Source: Kineosporia aurantiaca JCM 3230 (lineage in GTDB: Bacteria > Actinomycetota > Actinomycetes > Actinomycetales > Kineosporiaceae). From it: a stretch of DNA of 64,000 bases. Below are positions 1 through 7,701 of the stretch, one piece after another. The stretch lies in the NCBI GenBank assembly GCA_000719025.1, contig JODP01000016.1:62001-126000 (forward strand), read 5' to 3'. The notes under the pieces are model-generated. The model did not search any database and was not told where the DNA came from. It saw nothing but the letters and a program-made list of their open reading frames with translations. The translations under genes and the position numbers were made by a program. Position 1 is the first letter of the stretch. Each line of letters starts with the position of its first letter.

Positions 1-5
1 GACTA

Positions 6-956
6 GTGCGTATCGACGTCGTCTCGATCTTCCCGGAATACCTGGCCCCGCTCGAGCTCTCGCTGATCGGCAAGGCCCGGCGTACCGGCCTGCTCGACCT
101 CACCGTGCACGACCTGCGGGACTTCACCCACGACCGGCACCGCACGGTGGACGACGCGCCGGCCGGTGGGGGCGCGGGCATGGTGATGAAGCCGGAACCC
201 TGGGCCGAGGCCCTCGAAGCGCTGCTGGACCGGGGCCGGGCGGCGCCCGGGACCGCCGCCGATGCACCCGGGTTCCCACCGTCTGCGGTGAAACCCCCTC
301 AGGAGCCCGCGAACCCGACGGATCCCTCGCCGACTCCTCCCGCTGAAACGCAACCACCGCGGGAGGCGGGCTTCCCGACGGAGCCGCCACGAACATCCTC
401 CCCGCTCCTTCTGGTCCCGAGCCCTTCCGGACGCCCGTTCACCCAGGCGATGGCCCGCGAACTGGCGGCCGAGCCCTGGCTGGCGTTCGCCTGCGGGCGT
501 TATGAAGGCATCGACGAGCGGGTTTACGAGCACGCCGCCACCCGGATGCGGGTGCAGCCGGTCAGCCTGGGCGACTACGTGCTCAACGGCGGCGAGGTCG
601 CGGTGATGGCGATCGTCGAGGCGGTGGCCCGGCTGATCCCCGGGGTGATCGGCAACGCCGAGAGCCTGGTCGAGGAGAGCCACGAGGACGGCCTGCTGGA
701 GTACCCCGTCTACACGAAACCGGCCTCCTGGCAGGACCGGGACGTGCCCGCGGTGCTGATGTCGGGGCACCATGCGCAGATCGAGCGCTGGCGCCGGGAC
801 GAGCGACTACGGCGTACCGCCCGTCGCCGGCCCGACCTGATCGGCGTGCTCGATCCCGGGGATCTGAACCAGAAGGACCGCGCGGTGCTGGCCGAGGAGG
901 GGTGGGAACTGGTGGGCTCCCGATTTCAGCCGGTGACCGCCCCTGTGGCAGACTGA
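6..956 (+). CDS. trmD: tRNA (guanine-N1-)-methyltransferase TrmD
   Basis: Methylates G37 of tRNAs with S-adenosylmethionine, protecting the reading frame. The SPOUT/trefoil-knot signatures are visible: the N-terminal MRIDVVSIFPEY, the GRYEGIDERV segment and LGDYVLNGGE. The GTG start at 6 overlaps a TAG at 4-6, probably the stop of an upstream gene cut off by the window edge (rimM by the usual order; inferred). At 316 residues it is longer than the usual 230-270, because a proline/threonine-rich insert fills about residues 77-132, between the ALLDRG helix and the conserved SPSGRPFTQ segment. The knot core is intact, so the enzyme should work. rplS follows, as in most bacteria. Confidence 0.96.
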   Translation: MRIDVVSIFPEYLAPLELSLIGKARRTGLLDLTVHDLRDFTHDRHRTVDDAPAGGGAGMVMKPEPWAEALEALLDRGRAAPGTAADAPGFPPSAVKPPQEPANPTDPSPTPPAETQPPREAGFPTEPPRTSSPLLLVPSPSGRPFTQAMARELAAEPWLAFACGRYEGIDERVYEHAATRMRVQPVSLGDYVLNGGEVAVMAIVEAVARLIPGVIGNAESLVEESHEDGLLEYPVYTKPASWQDRDVPAVLMSGHHAQIERWRRDERLRRTARRRPDLIGVLDPGDLNQKDRAVLAEEGWELVGSRFQPVTAPVAD

Positions 957-996
957 ACCCTCGTGCCGCTGGTCGGCTGCGCCCCTGCCACAGGGG
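940..996 (+). promoter_or_regulatory. Perfect inverted repeat spanning the trmD stop, upstream of rplS
   Basis: CCCCTGTGGCAG at 940-951 pairs perfectly with CTGCCACAGGGG at 985-996, a 12-bp stem with a 33-nt loop holding the trmD stop codon. No T-run follows. It lies about 100 nt before the L19 start, so a leader, attenuator or mRNA-processing structure for rplS is more likely than a simple terminator. Function is inferred. Confidence 0.5.
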
Positions 997-1094
997 GAGA
1001 GCGCGGAACCGATCGAACACCGGCACCATCCTGTTCCGCAGAACCTTCTATCTGCGTGGGTGACCTGTGGCATTCACGAGAGAGCGATACCACT

Positions 1095-1454
1095 ATGCAC
1101 GCACTCGACAACATCGATGCCGCCTCGCTGCGGACCGACGTCCCGGCCTTCCGGGCCGGCGACACCCTCAAGGTCCACGTCCGGGTCGTCGAGGGCAACC
1201 GCTCCCGCGTCCAGCTGTTCCAGGGCGTCGTCATCCGTCGCTCCGGCGGCGGCATCCGCGAGACCTTCACGGTCCGCAAGGTGAGCTTCGGGGTCGGCGT
1301 CGAGCGCACCTTCCCGGTGCACTCCCCGATCATCGAGAAGATCGAGGTCGCCACCCGCGGTGACGTCCGTCGCGCCAAGCTCTACTACCTGCGCTCGCTG
1401 CGCGGTAAGGCCGCGAAGATCAAGGAGAAGCGGGACGCCGTTCCGGCGCGCTGA
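1095..1454 (+). CDS. rplS: 50S ribosomal protein L19
   Basis: Component of the large ribosomal subunit at the interface with 30S. The 119-residue product has the full family pattern: DVPAFRAGDTLKVHVRV near the N-terminus, RVQLFQGVVI, GVGVERTFPVHSP and the basic tail RRAKLYYLR. The ATG at 1095 is chosen because a GAGAG Shine-Dalgarno-like stretch lies just upstream and because it gives the normal L19 N-terminus. The frame is open further upstream but that part has no L19 similarity. A strong terminator-like hairpin follows at 1473, so transcription from trmD probably ends here. Confidence 0.97.
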   Translation: MHALDNIDAASLRTDVPAFRAGDTLKVHVRVVEGNRSRVQLFQGVVIRRSGGGIRETFTVRKVSFGVGVERTFPVHSPIIEKIEVATRGDVRRAKLYYLRSLRGKAAKIKEKRDAVPAR

Positions 1455-1472
1455 TCCGGCCTGCACCATCCA

Positions 1473-1518
1473 GTCCGGCCCTGGCTTCCCATGGGGAGCC
1501 GGGGCCGGACGGCTTTTG
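1473..1518 (+). terminator. Rho-independent terminator after rplS
   Basis: GTCCGGCCCTGGCT (1473-1486) pairs with AGCCGGGGCCGGAC (1497-1510), a 14-bp stem with one G-T wobble and a 10-nt loop, followed by GGCTTTTG. It separates trmD-rplS from the signal peptidase genes. Confidence 0.75.
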
Positions 1519-1765
1519 TCCCCTAGGTACCGGGTGGCACAGGTTGGGATGAGAAGCTGTGAATCTTCTCCCCAGGGGGCCGCGAGCGTGGTTCAGCGGC
1601 GTCCGGGGCGTTCGCGTGCGAGGATCGGCGCAGGCGGACCGGAGCCCGGTGAACCATCGGACCGGTTCGTGCGAGGTACTTCAGATCCACTGGAAACCGG
1701 CCGGTCTCCGGGCTCCTTCGGGGGCCGGGACCGTGGCCGGTGGTGAGCAGAAGGGGTGGGTTCGG

Positions 1766-2455
1766 GTGCTGACCGGCCGTACCGTGCCGACGTCGCCCCG
1801 TCCGGCGATGCCTGATCGTTCCCAGGTGAGCCCCGTGCGTCGGGGGGCTGTCGCCCTGATCGCGATCGCGGTGACGATCGCGCTGGTCAGGGCCTTCATC
1901 GTGCAGTCGTTCGTGGTGCCCTCGGGGTCCATGGAGCCGACCGTCCACGTCGGCGACCGGGTGCTGGTCTCCCGCCTCTCCTACGTCACGGGCGATATAA
2001 AGCGCGGCGATGTGATCGTGTTCAACGGTTCCGGGGTGTTCGACCCGGAGGACGACGGCCCGGACACCGTGCTCGCCGGGATCGGCCGCGCCCTTGCGGC
2101 CGTCTTCAGCATGCCGGTCGGATCGCACGACTACGTCAAGCGAGTGATAGGTCTGCCCGGCGACAAAGTAATGTGTTGCGACTCACAGGGCCGGATCACC
2201 GTGAACGGGACGGCGCTGGACGAGCCGTACGTGGCGGCCGGTAATGCGCCCAGTGACGTGGCCTTCAGCATCGAGGTGCCGCCGGACCGGCTCTGGGTGA
2301 TGGGCGACCACCGCTCCGACTCGGCCGACTCCCGGGCCCATCTCGGCCAGCCCGGAGGCGGAACGGTGCCCACCGATCAGGTGGTCGGCAAGGTTGTGGG
2401 TATTTACTGGCCGATGTCGCGGATCGGTGGACTCGGCGACGGGTCCGGGCAGTGA
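1766..2455 (+). CDS. lepB: Signal peptidase I (first of three paralogues)
   Basis: Membrane-bound serine protease of family S26 that removes Sec and Tat signal peptides. One N-terminal membrane helix is followed by box B with the catalytic serine (PSGSMEPT) and the catalytic lysine segment (DYVKRVIGLPGD); the box E pattern GDHRSDSADSR is near the C-terminus. The frame is open from 1559, but GTG 1766 is preceded by AAGGGG at 8-nt spacing and gives a normal 229-residue enzyme, so it is preferred. The stop lies just before the second lepB. Streptomyces carries a comparable cluster of four signal peptidase genes at this position. Confidence 0.92.
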   Translation: MLTGRTVPTSPRPAMPDRSQVSPVRRGAVALIAIAVTIALVRAFIVQSFVVPSGSMEPTVHVGDRVLVSRLSYVTGDIKRGDVIVFNGSGVFDPEDDGPDTVLAGIGRALAAVFSMPVGSHDYVKRVIGLPGDKVMCCDSQGRITVNGTALDEPYVAAGNAPSDVAFSIEVPPDRLWVMGDHRSDSADSRAHLGQPGGGTVPTDQVVGKVVGIYWPMSRIGGLGDGSGQ

Positions 2456-2505
2456 GAGATCCGCGTGAGGACGATGCTGACCATTACCGGCGGGAGGACC
2501 ATCAG

Positions 2506-3297
2506 GTGACACCTCCTGATCCGTGGAACGCGGCGAACGGTGAGGCCGGAGCAACGGGACCGGCCGGACCGGCCGGATCTGCGGAGCCGGAGGTCGAGGA
2601 CACGAAGGTCGACGAGCCGGAGAAACCCTCTCCGGGGCCGGTGGCCGCGCTGTTCGGGCTGGTCCGCGAGCTGGTGCTGGTCCTGGTGATTGCCCTCGGG
2701 CTCTCCCTGCTGATCAAGACCTTCCTGGTCCAGGCGTTCTTCATCCCGTCCCCGTCGATGGAGAACACCCTGCTGACCGGCGACCGGGTGCTGGTCAGCA
2801 AGCTCACGCCGGGCCCGTTCGACCTGCACCGCGGCGACATCGTGGTGTTCAAGGACCCGGGCGGCTGGCTCGGGGACGACGAGGTGACGCCGTCCAGCGA
2901 TCTGCACAAGGTGCTCAGCTTCGTCGGCCTGGTGCCCAGCAACTCCGACGACCACCTGATCAAGCGGGTCATCGGTCTCCCCGGGGACAAGGTGGCCTGC
3001 TGCGACGACCAGGGCCGGGTCACGGTGAACGGCGTCGGGATCGACGAGCCGTACCTGTACCCGGGCGACGAGCCGAGCGACAAGACATTCTCGGTGACCG
3101 TTCCGGCGGGCCATGTCTGGGTTCTGGGGGATCATCGTTCTGTGTCCCAGGACTCCCGCTATCACCCCGACCTGAACAACGGGATGGTGCCGGAGTCGAA
3201 CATCGTCGGCCGCGCCTTCGTGAACGTCTGGCCGCTGAGCCGTTTCACCCTGCTGCGTAATCCCTCTTCGACGTTCGCCGGCGTCCCGGCGCCATGA
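2506..3297 (+). CDS. lepB: Signal peptidase I (second paralogue)
   Basis: Type I signal peptidase with an acidic, proline-rich cytoplasmic N-terminus of about 50 residues, one membrane helix and the protease domain. Catalytic serine is in SPSMENTL, catalytic lysine in HLIKRVIGLPGD, and GDHRSVSQDSR is the box E equivalent. Start: GTG 2506 has GGGAGG at 8-nt spacing. An alternative GTG at 2452 overlaps the stop of the previous gene (GTGA) and would add 18 residues, so coupled initiation there is possible. The stop overlaps the ATG of the third lepB (ATGA), so the genes are co-transcribed. Confidence 0.92.
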   Translation: MTPPDPWNAANGEAGATGPAGPAGSAEPEVEDTKVDEPEKPSPGPVAALFGLVRELVLVLVIALGLSLLIKTFLVQAFFIPSPSMENTLLTGDRVLVSKLTPGPFDLHRGDIVVFKDPGGWLGDDEVTPSSDLHKVLSFVGLVPSNSDDHLIKRVIGLPGDKVACCDDQGRVTVNGVGIDEPYLYPGDEPSDKTFSVTVPAGHVWVLGDHRSVSQDSRYHPDLNNGMVPESNIVGRAFVNVWPLSRFTLLRNPSSTFAGVPAP

Positions 3298-4202
3298 CGT
3301 CGGGCGTGAGCACACGACGTTCCTACGAGCCGGAGGAGCCGGACGAGGGAGAGGACGCCTGGCACCGGGCCCGTCGCACGCCGACGGCCCGCCCGCGGGG
3401 CGTCTCGCGCCGTGAGGCTCTGGACGCCGAGCGGGTCCGGGCCGGTAAACCGCCCCGCCAGCGCAAGCCGCCGAGCAAGTTCCGCCCGCTCGCCCACCGC
3501 CCCAAGCCGGACGACCCGCCGCTGACCGCCCTCCAGGCCACCGGGTTCCTGGTCCGCGAGGTGTTCCTGGTCCTGGCGATCGCGCTGGGGCTGTCGCTGA
3601 TCATCAAGACCTACCTGATGCAGGCGTTCTTCATCCCGTCCTCCTCGATGGAGGACACGCTCCAGGTCGGCGACCGGGTGCTGGTCAGCAAACTCACCCC
3701 GGGCCCGCTCAACCTGCACCGGGGCGACATCGTGGTGTTCGAGGACCCGGGGGGCTGGCTGCCCGCGGCCCCGGCCAAGAAGGCCTCCAGCCCGGCCGCG
3801 GAACGCATCCACAGTGCACTCATGTTCGTCGGCCTGATGCCCAGCGACGCCGACAACCACCTGATCAAGCGGCTCATCGGGCTGCCCGGGGACAAGGTGG
3901 TGTGCTGCGACAAGCAGGGCCGGATCACGGTCAACGGCACCGCGATCACCGAGCCCTACATCAAACCCGGAAGTGCCCCCAGTGAGGACGCCTTCAAGGT
4001 CACGGTGCCGGCCGGTCACCTGTGGGTGATGGGCGACAACCGGGGCGACTCGGCCGACTCGCGGTACCACCGGGATCTCTACGACGGCACGGTGCCGGTC
4101 GGGAACGTCGTCGGGGTGGCCTTCGCCCGGGTCTGGCCGCTGGGCCGGATGAGCGTGCTGACCAATCCCTCGTCGGTGTTCTCGAACATCGCTCCGCCCT
4201 AA
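3294..4202 (+). CDS. lepB: Signal peptidase I (third paralogue)
   Basis: Third tandem S26 signal peptidase, 302 residues. The cytoplasmic N-terminus of about 85 residues is long and rich in Arg, Pro and Glu; a membrane helix (VFLVLAIALGLSLII) follows, then the serine box SSSMEDTL and lysine box HLIKRLIGLPGD. A short extra loop rich in Ala and Lys is inserted before the KR segment compared with the first copy. All catalytic residues are present in all three copies, so they may divide substrates rather than be decaying duplicates. The start overlaps the previous stop by ATGA. Confidence 0.92.
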   Translation: MTSGVSTRRSYEPEEPDEGEDAWHRARRTPTARPRGVSRREALDAERVRAGKPPRQRKPPSKFRPLAHRPKPDDPPLTALQATGFLVREVFLVLAIALGLSLIIKTYLMQAFFIPSSSMEDTLQVGDRVLVSKLTPGPLNLHRGDIVVFEDPGGWLPAAPAKKASSPAAERIHSALMFVGLMPSDADNHLIKRLIGLPGDKVVCCDKQGRITVNGTAITEPYIKPGSAPSEDAFKVTVPAGHLWVMGDNRGDSADSRYHRDLYDGTVPVGNVVGVAFARVWPLGRMSVLTNPSSVFSNIAPP

Positions 4203-4263
4203 TCGAAGCCCCGCCTTTCACGACCGTGACATCGGAAACACGCGCAACTTCTCCCCCTTCGCG

Positions 4264-4291
4264 CTGACATCCGTCCCGAGTCCGGTAGCGT
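4264..4291 (+). promoter_or_regulatory. Possible promoter for rnhB
   Basis: CTGACA (4264-4269) and TAGCGT (4286-4291) are separated by 16 nt and resemble -35 and TANNNT -10 elements of a housekeeping actinobacterial promoter, about 50 nt before the rnhB start. Sequence match only. Confidence 0.35.
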
Positions 4292-4342
4292 CAGGCAGTC
4301 CGAATGGTTCCGGCTTCTGAGGCTTCAGGTGGTGAGTGCGCG

Positions 4343-5413
4343 ATGACCCCGGCGCCTGGTTCCCGGCCTTTGACGAAGAAGGCGCTGGCTCAGCAGGAGG
4401 CCGCTCAGCGGGCCAAGGCCCGTAAGGCCGCGGCCAAGCGGGCTCTGCTGAAGAAGCTCTCGGCCCAGCCGCCCACGCTCCGGGAGGAGCGCAAGCTGCT
4501 GCGCGAGGGGCATCGCTTCGTCGCCGGGATCGACGAGGTCGGCCGGGGCGCCCTGGCCGGCCCGGTGACGGTCGGCGTGGTGGTGGTCGACCTGGAGACC
4601 AGGTCGGCGCCCACCGGGGTCCGGGACTCGAAGCTGCTGACCCCGGCCGCCCGGGAGAAGCTGGTGCCGAGGGTGCTTCGCTGGGCCCCGATGAGCGCGG
4701 TCGGACACGCCTCGTCGGACGAGATCGACGAGATCGGGATCATCGCCGCGCTGCGCCTGGCCGCGGCGCGGGCCTTCGCCACCCTCGAGATCCGCCCTGA
4801 CTGCGGGCTGCTGGACGGGTCGCACGACTGGCTGAGCGTGCCCGCCGATCCGGTCGAGGAGGAGCCGCAGGGCACCTCGCTGTTCGACTTCGAGGAAACG
4901 CCGGTCGCGGTCGGGCATCCGCTGAGCTTCATCGACGGGCGGCCTCTGGGAGCGATCGTGCCTTCCCGGGTGGTGACGCAGGTGAAGGCCGACCTGCGGT
5001 GTGCGGCGGTGGCGGCGGCGAGCGTGCTGGCCAAGGTCGAGCGGGACGGTCTGATGGTGGACTTCGCCTCGGAGTACCCGGGGTACGGCTGGGAGCTGAA
5101 CAAGGGCTACTCCGCACCGGATCACCTGGCCGCTCTGCGCCGCCTGGGGCCCAGTCGGTTGCACCGGGTCTCCTGGAACATTCCGGGGTCGGACGGGGTG
5201 TTCGGCGAGACGCTGGATCTGGACGGGCTGGAAACTCCCTCCGAGGAAGTCCTGGAGGTCGAGGAAACCGTCGACGTCGAGGAAACCGTGGACGTCGAGA
5301 ACGCCGTTGAGGTCGAGGACGCCGTTGAGGTTGTTACGCGGTCGGAGCCGGCACCGCCGGAGCATGTTCGTGCGGTGGGGTACGACCACGAAGAACTGAC
5401 GCTCTTCTCGTGA
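4343..5413 (+). CDS. rnhB: Ribonuclease HII with acidic repeat tail
   Basis: Cleaves the RNA strand of RNA-DNA hybrids and excises misincorporated ribonucleotides. The signature GIDEVGRGALAGPV carries the first catalytic Asp/Glu; DSKLLT and LLDGSHD supply further family motifs. ATG 4343 is preferred over the upstream GTG because AGGTGGTGAG precedes it; this gives 356 residues, well above the usual 200-260. The excess is a Lys/Ala-rich helix of about 50 residues at the N-terminus and a tail made of valine/glutamate repeats (VEETVD, VENAVE) from about residue 300. The stop overlaps the GTG of the first fluoride-channel gene. Confidence 0.93.
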   Translation: MTPAPGSRPLTKKALAQQEAAQRAKARKAAAKRALLKKLSAQPPTLREERKLLREGHRFVAGIDEVGRGALAGPVTVGVVVVDLETRSAPTGVRDSKLLTPAAREKLVPRVLRWAPMSAVGHASSDEIDEIGIIAALRLAAARAFATLEIRPDCGLLDGSHDWLSVPADPVEEEPQGTSLFDFEETPVAVGHPLSFIDGRPLGAIVPSRVVTQVKADLRCAAVAAASVLAKVERDGLMVDFASEYPGYGWELNKGYSAPDHLAALRRLGPSRLHRVSWNIPGSDGVFGETLDLDGLETPSEEVLEVEETVDVEETVDVENAVEVEDAVEVVTRSEPAPPEHVRAVGYDHEELTLFS

Positions 5414-5793
5414 ATTCCCGCGTACTGGTGGCCATCGCAGTCGGCGGGGTCATCGGGGCGGAGGCTAGGTATGGCCTTACCCGGCTGATCCCGGCTTCGC
5501 CCGGGGGCGTGCCGTGGGCGATCCTGCTGATCAACGTGCTGGGCGGCCTGCTCATGGGCGTGCTCATGGGTCTGCTGGCGCTCAGGCAGAACCCCCATCC
5601 GCTGATCCGCCCCTTCTTCGGGGTAGGAATCCTCGGTGGGTTCACCACCTTTTCCACCTACAGCACGGACACATACCACCTGATCGACGCCGATCGTCCT
5701 TTGGCCGCGGTCGGCTACGTGGCCCTGACTCTGACCGGTGCGTTGCTGGCTGTGCTGCTCGGGCAGACGCTGGTTGCCAGGTTCTCCTCGTGA
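5410..5793 (+). CDS. crcB: Fluoride channel subunit CrcB/FluC (first)
   Basis: Small membrane protein of the Fluc family that exports fluoride. The 127 residues hold four predicted helices and the family signatures GGVIGAEARYGL near the N-terminus and GGFTTFSTYSTDT in helix 3, which holds the polar track and Na+-site region. The GTG start overlaps the rnhB stop. A second, different subunit follows with GTGA overlap, which fits the antiparallel heterodimer seen where two crcB genes are adjacent. No fluoride riboswitch can be placed, because the gene starts inside rnhB. Confidence 0.92.
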   Translation: MNSRVLVAIAVGGVIGAEARYGLTRLIPASPGGVPWAILLINVLGGLLMGVLMGLLALRQNPHPLIRPFFGVGILGGFTTFSTYSTDTYHLIDADRPLAAVGYVALTLTGALLAVLLGQTLVARFSS

Positions 5794-6161
5794 TCCCGCT
5801 GATGGTCGCGCTGGGGGCGGCGGTCGGGGCGCCCTGCCGGTATCTGTTGGACCGGTGGGTGCAGTCGCGACACCAGAGCGGATTGCCTTTGGGGACGCTG
5901 GTGATCAACCTGCTCGGTTCGGCGGTGCTGGGGTTGCTGATGGGTTTGGGCGCTAGCGGCGCTATCGGTAGCGCGGCGCTGGCGGCCGGCGGGACGGGGT
6001 GGTGCGGGGCGTTCACCACCTACAGCACGTTCAGTTTCGAGACGGTTCAGCTGGCCCGGCAGGGCCGGTTCAGCGTGGCGACGGGGTACGTGGTGGTTTC
6101 GGTGCTCGGTGGGCTGCTGCTGGCGTGGGGTGGGGTCGAATTGGGGACGCACCTGGGCTGA
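5790..6161 (+). CDS. crcB: Fluoride channel subunit CrcB/FluC (second)
   Basis: Partner subunit of the preceding gene, 123 residues, four predicted helices. GAAVGAPCRYLLDRW matches the N-terminal family signature and WCGAFTTYSTFSFE the helix 3 signature. GTG 5790 is chosen since it overlaps the stop of the first subunit (GTGA). Helix charge bias cannot be judged rigorously by eye, so opposite topology of the two subunits is inferred from their pairing. Confidence 0.92.
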   Translation: MIPLMVALGAAVGAPCRYLLDRWVQSRHQSGLPLGTLVINLLGSAVLGLLMGLGASGAIGSAALAAGGTGWCGAFTTYSTFSFETVQLARQGRFSVATGYVVVSVLGGLLLAWGGVELGTHLG

Positions 6162-6372
6162 GTCCGCTTGTCGGTCCCCGGGCGACCGGTTCTGCGACAT
6201 CATGGGACCGAAGCGGGGCCCGGCGCGGGCAGGTGGTAAGCATGTCCTGGCAGCGCGTGACGGTCCCGACCAGCGGCACACAGGAGCAAGCGGCAGGTAT
6301 GAACGAGCGACGGCAGGCCTCCAGATCGCGGGCGGTCCTCAACCGGCCGGTCCGGGTCCGGGGGGAGGCGGG

Positions 6373-6702
6373 ATGAGCGCCGAGGATCTGGAGAACTACG
6401 AGACCGAGATGGAGCTCCAGCTCTATCGCGAGTACCGCGACGTGGTCGGTCTCTTCAGCTACGTGGTGGAGACGGAACGCCGGTTCTACCTGGCCAACCA
6501 GGTGGATCTGCAGGTGCGGTCGGCCGACGGCGAGGTCTACTTCGAGGTCTCGATGAGCGACGCCTGGGTGTGGGACGTGTACCGTCCGGCCCGGTTCGTC
6601 AAGGCGGTCAAGGTGGTCACGTTCAAGGACGTGAACGTGGAGGAGCTGACCCCGAACGATCTGCAGCTGCCCAAGAACGGCGGTTTCGGCGCGGCCTCCT
6701 GA
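6373..6702 (+). CDS. DUF2469 family protein
   Basis: A 109-residue acidic protein starting MSAEDLENYETEMEL, with a YREYRDVV segment and many aromatic residues around AWVWDVYRPARFV. This matches the actinobacterial DUF2469 family, which lies between rnhB and yraN in many genomes; its biochemical role is unknown to me. ATG 6373 has a GGGAGG stretch just upstream. The preceding 210 nt (6162-6372) hold no convincing gene. Confidence 0.88.
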   Translation: MSAEDLENYETEMELQLYREYRDVVGLFSYVVETERRFYLANQVDLQVRSADGEVYFEVSMSDAWVWDVYRPARFVKAVKVVTFKDVNVEELTPNDLQLPKNGGFGAAS

Positions 6703-6775
6703 ATGAACGGGGCCTTACGGAAATATGAACGGGCTAAGTTCCTCCTTTCGGATTGCTGTCTGTCTGGAGGAACTG

Positions 6776-7612
6776 ATGCGAGTCACCCGTACCGGGATGC
6801 TGTTGTCGGCCGGTCTGCTGGCCCTGGGGGTTGCCGCCGGAGGAACCGCGGTCGCCGCGGTGGCCGACGACCCGAAGCCGGCGATCACCACGATCACGCC
6901 GAAGTCGGAGAAGCAGTTCACCAACATCGACGTGCTGCGTCAGCAGATCAAGAACTATTACGGCGACCCCCTCGGCACCGGCACGGCCTCGGCCGGTAGC
7001 AACTACGCCAAGGAGGTGGCCAAGGTCGAGTCGGCCGCGGCGAGCTACCTGAAGGGGCACGCCAAGAAGGGCAAGAAGACCAAGGCGATCCTGCTCGACG
7101 TCGACGACACCTCGCTGCTGACCTACAACTACGAGATCGCCAGCAACTTCGCCTACAACCCGGCCAGCAACGCCGACTACGTGCTCGGGCAGAAGTTCGC
7201 ACCGGTCTTCGGCATGGTCGACCTGGTCCGCAAGGCCCAGCAGGAGGGGTACGCGGTCTTCTTCCTGACCGGCCGCGGCGCTGCTCAGGAGGCCGCCACC
7301 CTGGGCAACCTGACCACCGACGGGGTGGGCGTGGACGCCGGTTACCCGCAGCCCACCACCCTGAGCAACGGTGAGGACGGGCTGTTCACCAAGCCCGCGC
7401 TCGCCGACTACCCGGCCTATCTGAAGCAGGCCTGCTCCGGGGACACCGGCGGCGCCTGCACCACGGTCCACTACAAGTCGGCCACCCGGGCGCACATCGA
7501 GTCGCTCGGTTACGACATCGTGGCCAACTTCGGTGACCAGTACAGCGATCTCAAGGGTGGCTCGGCCGACCGGGGCTTCAAGATCCCGAACCCGACGTAC
7601 TTCCTGCCCTGA
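6776..7612 (+). CDS. Secreted HAD-superfamily acid phosphatase (class B-like)
   Basis: Probable exported phosphomonoesterase of HAD subfamily IIIB. The signal peptide is clear (MRVTRTGMLLSAGLLALG... ending in AVAAVA). HAD motif I is LLDVDDTSLL with the nucleophilic Asp, motif II is FFLTGR, the motif III lysine is in HYKSATRAH, and motif IV is NFGDQYSDL. ATG 6776 has GGAGG at 5-nt spacing, and the mature enzyme would be about 250 residues, normal for the family. It stands alone and ends at a strong bidirectional hairpin before the convergent ABC operon. Confidence 0.88.
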   Translation: MRVTRTGMLLSAGLLALGVAAGGTAVAAVADDPKPAITTITPKSEKQFTNIDVLRQQIKNYYGDPLGTGTASAGSNYAKEVAKVESAAASYLKGHAKKGKKTKAILLDVDDTSLLTYNYEIASNFAYNPASNADYVLGQKFAPVFGMVDLVRKAQQEGYAVFFLTGRGAAQEAATLGNLTTDGVGVDAGYPQPTTLSNGEDGLFTKPALADYPAYLKQACSGDTGGACTTVHYKSATRAHIESLGYDIVANFGDQYSDLKGGSADRGFKIPNPTYFLP

Positions 7613-7636
7613 CCCTCGGATCTTCCGGGCTGGTGA

Positions 7637-7666
7637 CGGTGCGGCGGCCTTCCGGCCGCCGCACCG
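7637..7666 (+). terminator. Bidirectional terminator hairpin between convergent genes
   Basis: CGGTGCGGCGGCC (7637-7649) and GGCCGCCGCACCG (7654-7666) form a perfect 13-bp stem with a TTCC loop between the phosphatase gene and the minus-strand ABC operon. There is no T-run, as is common for high-GC actinobacterial terminators. Confidence 0.65.
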
Positions 7667-7667
7667 C

Positions 7668-7701
7668 TGCCTACTCGTCGCTGCTGCTTACTCGTCGCCG
7701 C
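7668..7701 (-). repeat. 17-nt tandem duplication across the ABC permease stop codon
   Basis: Read on the minus strand, CGGCGACGAGTAAGCAG (the real gene end with TAA) is followed directly by CAGCGACGAGTAGGCAG. Two contiguous 17-nt copies differ at three positions; the stop triplet is TAA in one and TAG in the other. One of six such duplications in the window. Confidence 0.85.

Noticed and set aside
1559..1765. Longer N-terminus for the first lepB
   Set aside because: The extra 69 residues show no family similarity, and GTG 1766 has a well-spaced Shine-Dalgarno.
5400..5460. Fluoride riboswitch before the crcB pair
   Set aside because: The first crcB start overlaps the rnhB stop, leaving no leader, and no riboswitch consensus is visible in the end of rnhB.
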